Positions 9,105-19,616 of a stretch of 29,685 nucleotides of DNA are shown one piece after another; the stretch's first letter is position 1; every line of letters starts with the position of its first letter. The stretch is taken from the NCBI RefSeq assembly GCF_000485595.1, contig NW_014577427.1, forward strand, positions 126,259-155,943. Reading direction: 5' to 3'. The notes under the pieces are model-generated. The model ran no database searches and was not told where the DNA came from. It was given only the letters and a program-made list of their open reading frames with translations. A program made the translations under genes and the position numbers. The DNA is from Priapulus caudatus (taxonomy: Eukaryota > Priapulida > Priapulimorpha > Priapulimorphida > Priapulidae).

Positions 9105-11092
9105 GTTAATTTTGTTCACATATGTTTTCAACACTCGATCTATTATTTCTAGATTCATTTTGGATAGTAAACTCTAAAATGTTGGAAAAGGTGATTACGC
9201 GATGGTGCTCACCATTATGGGATTATTAATAATTCTCGTGGCGTTCTCAGTATTGAAATTGATACTGTTGCTCTAGCTTAAAAGGGCTATAAATAATAAT
9301 ATCGCATTTTCCGTGCCTTTTGTGAATTTGAACAGACATTCTAAAAACGGCACAACTACCCGCAGTGTGAAACGGAGTTGCAGCTACCTCATAGAAACTC
9401 GTGCGTATATAGTTGCATTTATTCGCACGTCTTCTCCGGCGATGACGGACGAAAATCTTGCGAAATTCATCGCTTCCCTAACACCAATGAACGCAAACGC
9501 GAATAGGTCTGGATGGCTGTTGTCACAAATATTTGAGTCCCAACATTAGTCGTAAGTATTATCACAGCATTAACCTTGATCTTAGCGTATTTCGATGTTT
9601 CTGACAACGAGTCGTTAGTCTCTACCCGGATGTAGAAGGGCCGACTTCCGCTCCTTATCCTTGATACAGTAAGTAGCTTATTGCGCGCGAGGTGACGTAA
9701 ATAACGATAGAAATACAAAGACCTAATAATATGAACCCCTCCTACGGTTCTCGAGAGAAATCAGTCTATCATCTCGAAATATCATCGCATCAACTACGTC
9801 AGATATCCGTCGACTCCCTCAGGTATGACAGCCAAGCGTACAATTAACTTCATACCCCGCCTCCTGAATCCCTATATGCAATTGTCCAATACAGTTCGTT
9901 CATTTGGCATCAAGTTGTAAGCAACCTTTTCTTTATCATTGTAAAGACAATCTTCAAGTGAGGATCCACGTAGGATAGCTAAGACGTATATCAAATAAAA
10001 AGTAAGTCGCGTACGAATTGATACAACATACGTATTAGGCAGTTTTGTGCAAATTGTTGTCAGTATCTTACGATTCAGAGGTCGTATATGCAGCCCGTAC
10101 TTAGATGGCTGGTTATTTGCGGCGTGCCAACATTCCCTCTTGTCGTGCACTTAGCCACAGGCACTTGGAACGTTTCAATAATAGAATGTTAAATAAACAC
10201 GAAATTTTACTATAAGAACGGTATTTACTACCAAAATGTTAATGTTTCTCTACCCTTTTTATTACTTATAATTTCCTGTAAATGCCGTGCAAATTCTCGT
10301 CTGAAACACACAAGCACACCGCACGCACGCCGCTGTGCACAAACAATAAGAATATAGAATTATATATAGAGAGCTCTGTATTTAAGTTTGCCGTGCCACC
10401 TTGTTAACAAATACGTACATGCAACAATGAAAAAGCTCGCGCGCATGACTAAACCCTTGTTAGTACATACGGACAAAGATGGTTATCTCGCAAGATTCGT
10501 TGTAACAAGTAGACGTCTTGTTAGAAACACGTAATGTAATAGCGCTGTGTAACGTATAGTGTGACCTTGCTTTAGGCAGCCCGAGCAAATAACGCACTAT
10601 ATATATATATATAAGAGAGAGAGGAGGAGAGAGAAAGGGGGAAAGGAGCACGCGCTCGCAAACACAGACACCCATGCACGCACGGATAGAGCTATCTAGA
10701 GAGAGACAAACATGCCGAGACAGAGAAAGAGAGATGAAGAAGAGAAGGGGGAGGGACGAAGAGAAAGAGAGAAAGAGGGAGGGGATTTCCAAGACGAATT
10801 AACTGCCAATGCATTTCAAATGAATTAAAAAAAATTACCAACGCATTTAATGTTGTTTAAGCTCGTCTCTTTCACATTTCTAAATGATAGTGTAGACGGT
10901 CAACGCTGTGTTCTATGCCCGGTCTACCCCTGGCAGTATTAACACCCTTGCTTAGGCTTCTAAAGTAGCTTTAAAATACACTACAAGTAGTCAGCAGCTG
11001 TCACCGTGGCTTTTCTAGTGACCTTCAAGCGTATCCGACACCGAATTCCTCATCATCAACAACGCAAATATAGCACGGCGACTTCACTTGAA
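9105..11092. other. Intergenic DNA without a recognisable gene
   Basis: Only short ORFs are present, none with family motifs, splice context or composition unlike background. It includes a purine-rich GA/GGGA tract at about 10595-10780 whose opposite-strand ORF is pure Ser/Leu low complexity. Confidence 0.6.
10595..10780. repeat. AT then GA-rich purine tract
   Basis: A TA run is followed by GAGAGG, GGAGAG and GAAAGAGA units on one strand; long purine strands like this can form triplex structures. Confidence 0.8.
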
Positions 11093-11100
11093 TGACGTCA
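11093..11100. promoter_or_regulatory. Palindromic CRE/ATF-type site
   Basis: TGACGTCA is the full cAMP-response element palindrome. A related TGACGTCC follows near 11144. Both lie 140-250 bases before a CpG-rich stretch with a strong splice donor (11394), so they may belong to a promoter for the downstream secreted-protein gene. Binding is not shown by sequence alone. Confidence 0.35.
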
Positions 11101-11280
11101 TTGTAAAGAAGGCGTTGGCTGCGTAAGGGCATGGGTCATGTCGTGACGTCCTTGTACGTCGTATTATTATAGGGGCTTACATCATCAGCGTCTGCACCGT
11201 ATAGATATATCGGATAATAACCGAATAAAGAGAGCCTGTGTCTAAGCTCATATATCAGCGCTGATTGTGATAACTTGATG

Positions 11281-11393
11281 CAGACTGATCGAACGGGGCC
11301 GTATTCTCCACTCTAGTGCTAGTGCCCCGGCGGACGCCTAGCTCCCGTTGACGTATGAGTGAAGTGCGATCGCGTAGCGGTGTGGCGTGTCAG
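11281..11393 (+). other. Candidate noncoding first exon of the Tyr/Arg-rich gene
   Basis: A CpG-rich patch ends at an excellent donor (TGTCAG|gtgagtg at 11394). A TATATC motif at about 11251 lies some 30 bases before an initiator-like GCAGACT. The coding exon at 13164 begins after an acceptor (cctattttag, 13140), so it needs an upstream exon, and this is the best one on the strand. An ATG at 11355 would open a short upstream frame. This link is inference. Confidence 0.3.
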
Positions 11394-11553
11394 GTGAGTG
11401 TAGCGGCGAGGTTTATGATAATCGAAAGCGTGACGATTTTGATATCGCCGATGTAGCGATGCGAGGTGGCAACGCAACGGTAATTACGGCACGAACCTTC
11501 TAATGTGAGAGATAGAAAGAGGACTAATTAGTATAGAGACAAACTGCTGAACT

Positions 11554-11597
11554 TATATATATATATATATTATAGTATATATATATATGTTATATAT
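11554..11597. repeat. AT microsatellite, left part
   Basis: Imperfect TA repeats that are interrupted by the palindromic insertion at 11598-11640 and resume after it. Confidence 0.9.
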
Positions 11598-11639
11598 CAG
11601 GGAATAGGGATAATAAGGAATTCCCTATTATCTACTCCA

Positions 11640-11640
<1 letters not shown>
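11598..11640. mobile_element. Tiny palindromic element, degenerate copy 1
   Basis: The unit begins CAGGGAATAGGG and ends TTCCCTATTATCTACTCC. The last 18 bases are identical to the right arm of the copy at 14321-14338. The left arm has small insertions, so pairing is imperfect. It is flanked by TATATAT on both sides, compatible with a 7-bp duplication but uninformative inside an AT repeat. Confidence 0.6.
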
Positions 11641-11678
<38 letters not shown>

Positions 11679-11775
11679 CAAGTGTGTGTGTACGTGTGTG
11701 TGTGCGTATGTGCGTGTGTGTGCGTGCGTGCGTGCGTGCGTGCGTGCGTACGTGCGTGCGCGCGTGTGTGTGTGT
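11641..11775. repeat. AT then GT then GTGC compound microsatellite
   Basis: TA units to about 11663, then GT, GTGC and CG units to about 11775. Alternating purine-pyrimidine DNA of this type is Z-DNA prone. Confidence 0.93.
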
Positions 11776-13140
11776 ATTTATAGGTTTCGGGTGCTCGTGT
11801 GGGCGCGTATCGTTGCTCGATATACGTTAATTCAGTGTATATATATTGCCGTGCAACTTATCGTGTCCCACGTTTATCATAATATTCATCCGCGTCAGTA
11901 TTGTAATCTAAATTCGGATTTGCGCCGGTGACAATTTCGCGATTGTAAGAGCTGTATCGTCCGCGGCAGGCAGCAAGCATAAATTTCCCGCCCATTTGCA
12001 CGTAGCATACGCGCGTTCGGTTTTAAAAATCAGGACCTTAACTAATGCGGAATGATCGCAAACACGAAAGTTGTGTTCGTCGTCGAGGTGAGTACACCCA
12101 AAGCCGATCAGACGAACACGCGTAGTCATACAAAAACTGTGATGATTACGCGCGATTTTTGCCGTTCGTTACGCGTTAGTACACATTATAACACGCGCAG
12201 TCGCACGCTTCCGCGCACAGCCATGCACACGCGTATACTTAGCCTGCTATGTATATAAGGAATAAAGAGCCATATGTCTTGCATATCCGGCATACTTTCA
12301 CGCTGTCGCAGGTAGCTGTATATAGCGGTGTTGTTACTCCTCAACAATAACAAGGTTAACGCAATATATAGCTTTTGGCTCTACCTTTATGCGAGCCACA
12401 TAATTTCCAATGCACAATAAAATGCACGACGAACACTTGTTGTAATATTCACAGAGAGACGGGAGCTTAATGAGACAGGATAACTCATGACTGTGTTAGC
12501 ATTCATGATTCTCTATGCAAATTAATGGAAACGCACTTATGGCTCAGGTATCACCACTATGTGTTGTTATCAGAAGCGATCTAGTCGGCCATTGTGTCCG
12601 GTTACTTACAAAACCGTACGGTCTACACGAGTGTCCTACGCGAACTCCATAAAGATTTTTAATACGATATCCTCTACCCAAACCCCTCATCAGAGCCTAA
12701 CCATCGGCATTAGCAACAAAAGATCCTCCCATGATATAAAATAAACCCAATAAAAAAAAAAAATATATATATGCTGAATAGATCAAGCTTGACTGATTCT
12801 TGAGCCATACATGCATTCCCTCTAGATAAAAAACCTCTGCCCGACTTTTTCGCATGTAAGCATTGGCGAAGATGTGGGGCATCGAAACAAGACTCACTTT
12901 CACCTCTTTTAAACAAAGATGTCGCTGTTATGGATCGAGTTTGTCAAAATTCGTTTTCACGAAACATCCGTTCACGTCGACATTCTTTGCCTTTCGTCAT
13001 CAGTAGTACTCTTACCACCTTGTGCTGCGGTTGTGTGGCCAGCACTGCTCTACACTATACTGCACCCTGAAATCGGAATGAGCAAGCTTCGATACTTTAG
13101 AGTCTGCACTAGTTTCTGCTTACGTGTTTACCTATTTTAG
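11776..13140. other. Probable 5' intron or upstream region, no confirmed exon
   Basis: No gene is recognised. An alternative start exon is conceivable at 12052-12087 (ATG then IANTKVVFVVE before gtgagt), but its joined product cannot be checked. The short ORFs near 12559 and 12919 lack support. Confidence 0.4.
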
Positions 13141-13205
13141 CTTGGGATTATACATTCGATTCGATGGCACAAGATGGTCCACTTGTTCTCTTCATCTTCG
13201 CCGTG
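13141..13205 (+). CDS. Exon 1 (first coding) of the Tyr/Arg-rich gene
   Basis: The exon follows acceptor cctattttag; the ATG at 13164 is preceded by 23 bases of 5' UTR. Fourteen codons end at GTG|gtaagt. Confidence 0.6.
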
Positions 13206-14602
13206 GTAAGTGCGCATGCGTCGCTAAATTGATCTATCATACGGAGATAATACTATATAAAATCATTTTGTTTTAACGTGGATTCTTTTTATTTAGTTTA
13301 AATTACACAAATTTAAGTTGATGGGCATATTACTTTGTTATTCCATATGTGTTCGGCCAACACGGCGACAGGTTGTGGTCTTTCTAGCCATATTTTCACT
13401 ATGGTTCTAGCTATAGTTGTAACAGCGCGCTTGCGTGTACGTGCGTGCGTGCGTGCATGCGTACGAGTGTATGTGCGTGTGCGCGTCCGAATACATCAGT
13501 TTCTCTTTAACGAAAGCTAAGTCCCGACGTTAGGCCTGTACGCTGGCTATACATTTCTCACTGCTGACCGTCGTGACCGAGCTAGCGTTTTACCCGGCAT
13601 AATGCTTAGTATTGTTCCTTCCTCCAAACGTGCCTCGGCGAATATTCATGCTCCACATACCGTCCCCTCTAATGAGTTCCTATCTATACAGCTGACGACT
13701 ACAACGATGACGCATTGTTCACAGGAAACCCCTAGCATTAATCAATTCAACCCGTAGACATGCATAGGTATATGCCTTTCTAATGCATTATAAATTATGT
13801 CTATGATTCCTCCGTTACATGTTCTTTGAGGCACTGCGTTGCTATTAGCTTTACCACCTGTTGTTAATATAGTCCAGATTCTATCACCATGTCGTACCTA
13901 TTATATTATTCTCTGTTTCTGTCATAGTCGTGGGTCCGGTAGTATTAAGCATGTTGTAGTAGAGAGTGTTGCGTGTGTTCTGTAGTTCGATTTTGAATTA
14001 AAACGCTGTGGCGCTATTCAATCGTCGACTACGCAGTTCAATCATAGCAAGGGCACATAAACTAGATATTATATTAGCTGTGCATGCTCTATACGTTAGC
14101 ACGCAAAGCATATAGTTTATGTGATCTTGTATGTTACTGCGTCCATAAACTAGATGGTACGTTAGCCAGTACATTAGCTAACCCATAGATAATTTATTTA
14201 TCACATCAACCTACACCGGAGTCGGCTTCATTCCTTTGCGAGTATAAAATTTGAAGTTATTGCTTGTATTAGCTATTACAGTATTATCAGGAGTAGATAA
14301 TATGGAATTACTATAGTAGATTCCCTATTATCTACTCCTGGTATTATTAGATATTGCAGTATCAGACCGCCGCCACGTCGGATGCTGTGAACGAAACAAG
14401 TAGCTTGGTAAAACCGGTGCCGGCGCTGGTGTATACGGAATATGAGGCTGCCAGAACAGTGCGCGACAGAGATCAGACTTACAGGAATTACCTGAGAAAC
14501 GCACGTCTAAATAGACCAGATGTCGACAGGTATACAGGTGTGTACACCTAACATGTACCTAGACCTGCGACACCTCACGTCTACAGCACGTCGCGTGCGT
14601 GC

Positions 14603-14675
<73 letters not shown>

Positions 14676-14685
14676 NNNNNNNNNN

Positions 14686-14756
<71 letters not shown>

Positions 14757-16267
14757 GGGTGAGTGTACGCGTGTGTCTATACGTATATCTTCAGAAACGT
14801 GTTAATTTGAGGGTTGACCGTTTGGTTGAAGTCGCATGCAGCGAGCTAATGTTATTAACAATGAAATCTATTCAGTTGGAAACAGCGTGATAGCGCACAT
14901 ATCAACAACATAATATTAAATTAACGTGTGTGCGTGTGTGCGAGCTAACGTGCTTGAATACGAGCCAGTGTGCGTGCGGGTTCGTTCGTGCGTTCACGCG
15001 TGTGCGTCTGCAGGCGTGCGCGTGCGTACCTGCACACGTGGCGTGCGGGTTCGTACGTGTGTCCTACACCTGCTCGTGTGTATTTTTGTGTGCTCACGTT
15101 CCTATAAGTTTACATTCGCGTGTGTTTGCGTGTGCACCGTGCGTCTGCGTGTGCGAGTACGGTTGTCATGTGCATTCTTACATTTCTTAGTTGAAGAAAG
15201 ACGGACGTCATTCATAGATAAAGGCGATCAGATAGCACACAAGCAATACGAGCGCAAGCAGCACAGAGAAGATTACCACGGCCCCGATGAGCGGCGCCAC
15301 TATCGGTAAAAACTATACACGTATTTCGTGTGTTGCGGTCATATAGAAACGTATAGACAACACTCAAGAGATTAGCATATCATTAGTATCTAGTATCTAG
15401 CTCATTTAGTATAATATTTCCATGACTGTAGTTTATAGGATAAATTACGAAATTGTAGAAAACAGTGGCGGATATATATATTTATAACGTATAACATATT
15501 ATGTCATGACGTATTCTGTTTATCTGTAAATGTAGGTTTGTCGTGCGAGTGTTCCATCAGGTGTTTGTTCTGTTCGATACTATCATGATACCATGTACCC
15601 TGTTAGGGTTTCACTGCCACGGGCATACACCAATATAAAACATATGAATGTCTACCGTTTACAGAGGTTTCGTATTAATGGTTCGTTTTTATCCGGCTAC
15701 AAGTTGGATGGCGCAAGTTTCCAAGGTGCCCGAAAACCCATATAATTACGCGTCTTTGTTTTAAGTACGTAATACTGAAGCGTAGAACAGTGTACAATAT
15801 GAACCTTGACCTCACTCATGTAACATGCCCCGCAGGTACTCAGACTATGCCGACGTCGACGATGACTACAGGCTCACAGACCACGTGACATACCACCAAT
15901 TCGATGACGAGCTTGGGACGCATCATCGTCACACGCAATACGTCATTCTTCACGACGACGATGTCACCGGTGGATATATAAAATATGTCGGCTACATAAC
16001 CAAAGCAACACCATTTGGAATAAAGATCGTCGCTGTGGCCAAGCCATACTATAGGTATGAAACGTTTACTCTTTCAATATTCGAATGTGCAATGTATGTT
16101 ATATTTAGGAGAAAATGGCGCTCTTATTATTAGTAAGATTATCTTGAAACTAGCTTTCATCAAGAAAACGTGCTAGTGAGAAACGTGTGTCTCCCGAATA
16201 TCAAATACTGGTTAATCACTCCTAGCGTTTGCTACGAAACCCATGAGCGGGATGTATACCATGCTGC

Positions 16268-16318
<51 letters not shown>

Positions 16319-17021
16319 TAATTACCTCAAGGCTTTCTTCGCAAAAAGAATGTATGTGATTCATGCGATGCCCTAATGCTTTGCACGATGACGCAGGCGC
16401 TATGGCAACTACGCCGCCGCCACGAGCGGGAGACCGAAAGAGACTCCTTACAACGACCTAGACGGAAACTACGGAGGTTTCTACTCTCTGCGCGGATTAC
16501 GTCACGCGCGCACGTACCGGCCACCAGAGGGCGCGATGACGGCCAGAAAGAGAATTGACGACGCATCTGTAGGATACCGGAGAAGAGCGATCCCTAGTGG
16601 GGACGTAAACCAATCGTTCTCGCCCGTGATTCGCAAGCGAAGCGGCCATCAACAGAGCGCGACTAATGTCGGGATCGTGCCGCAAGAGACCACGGCAGAC
16701 AAGATGGAAGCTAAAACCTTGTCCCGCCGTTCACCGGTGACACCCAAGCATCGGCGAAGAGGTAGCCCGCTAGAGGTCGCGGCGAATCGACGCAGAGAAA
16801 TCACGTATGACCACCAGGCGGCGCGTAGGGATTCCTATACCGGGAAACAGTCGTCGACGCAGCGGGCGTACGGAGCTGGCAGCCCGATAGACAGAAAACC
16901 CCATAAAGACCCGTACGGTTACCCGGTTTATGAATACACACCGGCCGCGGGAGTTCATGGATATGGACCAGTCGGTTATGGCAGCGGTCAGCATGCATAC
17001 ACGCTAAAATCCTATCCTTAA
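13164..17021 (+). CDS. Secreted Tyr/Arg-rich cysteine-free protein (5 exons, 392 aa)
   Basis: Coding exons are 13164-13205, 14360-14537, 15191-15305, 15836-16054 and 16397-17021. Donors are gtaagt, gtgtgt, gtaaaa and gtatga, every acceptor is AG, and the phases are 0, 1, 2, 2 with an unbroken joined frame. The N-terminus MAQDGPLVLFIFAV gives a short hydrophobic signal segment, completed after splicing by YQTAA. The rest has no cysteine; about 9% of residues are Tyr, with many Arg, Asp and His. An acidic/His middle (DYADVDDDYRL, DELGTHHRHTQY, HDDDVTGGY) is followed by a strand-like stretch (YIKYVGYITKATPFGIKI), then a basic region with several Arg clusters (GYRRRA, RKRSG, KHRRRG) and a Gly/Tyr-rich tail ending KSYP. 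One N-glycosylation site (NET) lies near the start. I recognise no family; an extracellular matrix or adhesive protein is a reasonable guess. Confidence 0.75.
14281..14347. mobile_element. Tiny palindromic element, copy 2, with 7-bp target duplication
   Basis: The element 14288-14340 (53 bp) begins CAGGAGTAGATAATATGGAA and ends TTCCCTATTATCTACTCCTG. The 20-base arms are complementary except at one position, around a 13-nt loop. GTATTAT occurs directly on both sides (14281-14287, 14341-14347). It ends only 19 bases before the acceptor-exon border at 14360. Confidence 0.8.
14360..14537 (+). CDS. Exon 2 of the Tyr/Arg-rich gene
   Basis: It starts YQTAATSDAVNETSS and ends VDRYT plus one base. 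Two donors lie side by side, at 14530 and 14538; only the second (ACAG|gtgtgt) keeps exon 3 open, because using the first would give TGA at once. Confidence 0.72.
14592..14754. repeat. TG microsatellite containing a 10-N assembly gap
   Basis: GTGC units pass into a long GT run. Positions 14676-14685 are N, so the true length is unknown and the gap size is probably a placeholder. It lies in the intron after exon 2 of the Tyr/Arg-rich gene. Confidence 0.97.
14924..15172. repeat. Degenerate GTGC/GTGT-rich region
   Basis: Old, mutated GTGC and GTGT units fill the end of the intron before exon 3. They leave long cysteine/valine/arginine-coding frames that are artefacts of the repeat. Confidence 0.7.
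15191..15305 (+). CDS. Exon 3 of the Tyr/Arg-rich gene
   Basis: It encodes VEERRTSFIDKGDQIAHKQY and onwards to DERRHYR, a charged segment. The acceptor is cttacatttcttag and the donor CTATCG|gtaaaa. Confidence 0.72.
15836..16054 (+). CDS. Exon 4 of the Tyr/Arg-rich gene
   Basis: Acidic and His-rich start (YSDYADVDDDYRL), strand-like hydrophobic end (VGYITKATPFGIKIVAVAK) and PYY before the gtatga donor. The open frame continues past the donor only to a stop near 16131. Confidence 0.74.
16269..16317. repeat. CAA microsatellite in intron 4
   Basis: About 16 CAA units, about 80 bases before the exon 5 acceptor. The poly-Gln frame across it is intronic in the gene model. Confidence 0.93.
16397..17021 (+). 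CDS. Exon 5 of the Tyr/Arg-rich gene, C-terminus
   Basis: It begins RYGNYAAATSGRPKETPYND and continues through GAMTARKRIDD; the ATG at 16536 is internal. It ends QHAYTLKSYP at TAA 17019-17021. It is rich in Arg, Gly and Tyr. Confidence 0.76.
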
Positions 17022-17410
17022 AAATACTAAACCACGAATAGCGGGATGTATAGTGGGAGAGCACAGTGTGTATTATGTGAGCGTACAACAATATGATTAT
17101 ATCCGGGGTGACACGATAAGGGATTATGACAATAATTCACATATTCACAATGCACATATATTATAGGGATGTTACATTATACAGTCAGTTGGGTTTCTCC
17201 CTTATACGTCATTGCTCGTGCTGCATTATTTAAACAGCTAAGGGGCCGTCTACAATCATGAAATAACCAAATTACACAACCAAATTACCAAATAATTAAC
17301 ACTGAGGCTACATGTATCACTACTGTATTTACCCTCGGCTACATTCACGTTGGAACAACGTTTTAACACAATATATGACGTGTATCGATATGGCTGACAG
17401 CCTGCGTGAC

Positions 17411-17665
17411 GCGCAAATACCGTGAACGCGCAAATACCGTGAACGCGCAAATACCGTGAACGCGCAAATACCGTGAACGGGCAAATACCGTGAACGCGCA
17501 AATACCGTGAACGCGCAAATACCGTGAACGTGCAAATACCGTGAACGCGCTAATACCGTGAACGCGCAAATACCGTGAACGCTCAAATACCGTGAACGCG
17601 CTAATACCGTGAACGCGCAAATACCGTGAACGGGCAAATACCGTGCACGCGCAAATACCGTGAAC
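17411..17665. repeat. 17-bp minisatellite, 15 copies
   Basis: The unit is GCGCAAATACCGTGAAC, repeated 15 times end to end with few substitutions (GGGC, GTGC, GCGCT, GCTC variants, and one GTGCAC). It starts about 390 bases after the stop of the Tyr/Arg-rich gene. Since 17 is not a multiple of 3, three units make a 17-residue period, and all minus-strand frames stay open; those ORFs are artefacts. There are no spacers, so this is not a CRISPR array. Confidence 0.97.
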
Positions 17666-17897
17666 GTAGTCACGGCATAGTGTAACACAGGTAAGACATC
17701 CAGGTGAAGCACGATCGACGATAAAGACGTCTAGATAACGTTAAAGACAGAGAGGAAACCTCTACGAGGATAACGACTGCAAACCTCCGCGCACGTAATC
17801 AACCGAATGCCAATTATCGACATTCTATTAGCATCATCGTAGGAAATACGTGCGTTTGTGACGATAGAGAGGTTTCATCTGATGCCTCACCAACTTT

Positions 17898-18425
17898 ATG
17901 AGATGGTGCGTACATAATAAATATATAACGAGGGACATACGCGAAACAAATAACTACGGCCGTCATATACGCGCATGTAACGCGGCAATAACGTTTCCAT
18001 CGATTGGTACGTGCGCCATTGGGAACGGTGCATTCATATTGCTACCGAATACACAGCCAGTTTTACCATTCGGTAGATTACCAGATTTCGCATTGCACGC
18101 AAAAGATATTTTTGTTGTTACGGCTATGTATTTTCGACTTCTTTTACAAGCAAAAACAAGAGGATTTGACAGCCAAACAGAACAATGCTGTGTGCCAGAA
18201 ATCGTGCGACAAGTTAACCGATGTTGCATAGGCGAATGGGTAAAATTACCCGGCTATTGCCGCTATTCCAACGATGAGAGTACATGGGTAAATACGGACG
18301 ACGCAAACAGACAGCAGACGACATTAGCGGAAGTGAATAACAGATCTTATTATCATATTATATTAGTCTTCTTATTGTTTACTCCAGCAGGGTGGGTGTT
18401 TGTGGGTGACGCGAGGGTGTTCTAA
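17898..18425 (+). CDS. Isolated 175-codon ORF, doubtful
   Basis: This is the longest ORF in the intergenic zone. It has no recognised motif, an ATG in ordinary context, and a tail with one hydrophobic stretch (YHIILVFLLFTPAGWVFVG). An overlapping frame (18004-18231) is also open. A length like this is expected about once by chance in a window of this size, so it may well be noise or a fragment of an old gene. Confidence 0.12.
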   Translation: MRWCVHNKYITRDIRETNNYGRHIRACNAAITFPSIGTCAIGNGAFILLPNTQPVLPFGRLPDFALHAKDIFVVTAMYFRLLLQAKTRGFDSQTEQCCVPEIVRQVNRCCIGEWVKLPGYCRYSNDESTWVNTDDANRQQTTLAEVNNRSYYHIILVFLLFTPAGWVFVGDARVF

Positions 18426-18730
18426 GCCTCTAGGCAGCAAAGCTTACGCAAATGTATTGCTAGTTTGTAGTTGTCCCCCATCTAGCCTCTGATAATGTTG
18501 ATGAACGGACCTGTTTGTGCACGTTAGTTTTGCGTATTCTCACGCATTTTATAGATTCTTGCTATTGTCACTCTATTGCTAGATGTCTTTATGCTCGCGG
18601 CGGTGAAATCAGAGAACATCTATGTTGAGAAACAACACATGACGCATATATGACGTTTATTGTGATCTTTTACATGGTCTTATTCGGACGAAACAAATCT
18701 GCGCTTAGTTGCAGCTGCGAATGAGTGTGC

Positions 18731-18766
18731 GTGAGTGCGTACGTGCGTGCGTGCGTGCGTGCGTGT
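18731..18766. repeat. GTGC microsatellite
   Basis: Short run of GTGC units in intergenic DNA. Confidence 0.85.
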
Positions 18767-19483
18767 GAGTATAGCAGAGACAATTGAACTTGCAAAAATA
18801 CGTTTCATCATTGCACACAAAAGCATCCTATGTAACTATTGATTGTGAACGGGCTTTCAGTAAAAAAGTTTCAACAAATGCCCGAATATTACTCCGAAAT
18901 GTTAATTGTGTAGTAAGAAACCTTATTGACTTAGACAACATCCGATACAATTAGAAATAAAGGTGAATACTTTTAATAATACGTTTAATAAAGTTATTCT
19001 CTCGTCAACACTGTACAAGCCTCAACATACACTATATACAGCTTCATAGTACGGAACGTCTTCTAACAGATCGTGAATGAATTCCTATGCAAATAATATA
19101 ACCTGCATATGGCATGCACGCCGCATCGCCTGTCATTTCGTGAAAAGTGCTAGAGCTGATTATATCTTTATTCCGCGAAAGATGTTTTTTTTATTAACGT
19201 TGCCATTTTCTCATGAAACACGTTTATACATAGCGTTGCATTAATTAAATTTCACCTCAACATTTCATAAGCACGCGCAAACAAGCAGGCCTTAACTGAC
19301 GATTACGCAACGCAAGCTGTCAATGCCATATATATATTCCATGTGAGAATAACTGAAGATTGTTTAAGTTCGACGACTAGTTTTTCTATTATGAGTATTC
19401 CGCGTGAAATTCTGATAATTTGGCTGCCCGTATTTCACGCCCGGCTCTTATCACTCAAGTCCATAGGCGTACGCACGAACGAA

Positions 19484-19616
19484 CGCATATACACACACAC
19501 GCGCACGCGTGCACGCACGCACACGCACGCACGCACGCACGCACACGCACGCACACACGCACACACAGGGACGAACAGACTGACCCACGCACGCACACAC
19601 GCACGCACGCGCGCCG
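19484..19616. repeat. CACG/CACA microsatellite
   Basis: Imperfect CACG and CACA units; the Thr/His/Arg frames across it are repeat artefacts. Confidence 0.93.

Noticed and set aside
9313-9549. 78-codon ORF, possible small gene
   Set aside because: It overlaps an opposite-strand ORF of similar length, and no start context, signal or family feature supports it.
12052-12087. Short ATG segment (IANTKVVFVVE) before a strong gtgagt donor, as an alternative signal exon
   Set aside because: The phase-0 junction is possible, but the hydrophobic stretch is short and the exon at 13164 gives a better signal peptide; kept only as a remark.
14520-14890. Cys-Val-Cys-Val ORFs across the GT repeat
   Set aside because: They are translations of a microsatellite with an N gap, within an intron.
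16170-16376. Poly-Gln ORF around the CAA repeat
   Set aside because: It lies between the exon 4 donor and exon 5 acceptor, and the frame is not the gene's frame.
17411-17665. CRISPR-like regular repeat
   Set aside because: The units are head-to-tail with no spacers and the genome is animal; it is a minisatellite.
17329-17712. Minus-strand 127-codon frame made of repeating RVHGICAFTVFARSRYL-like peptide
   Set aside because: It is the 17-bp minisatellite read through; three frames are open at once because the unit has no stop, so there is no evidence of coding.
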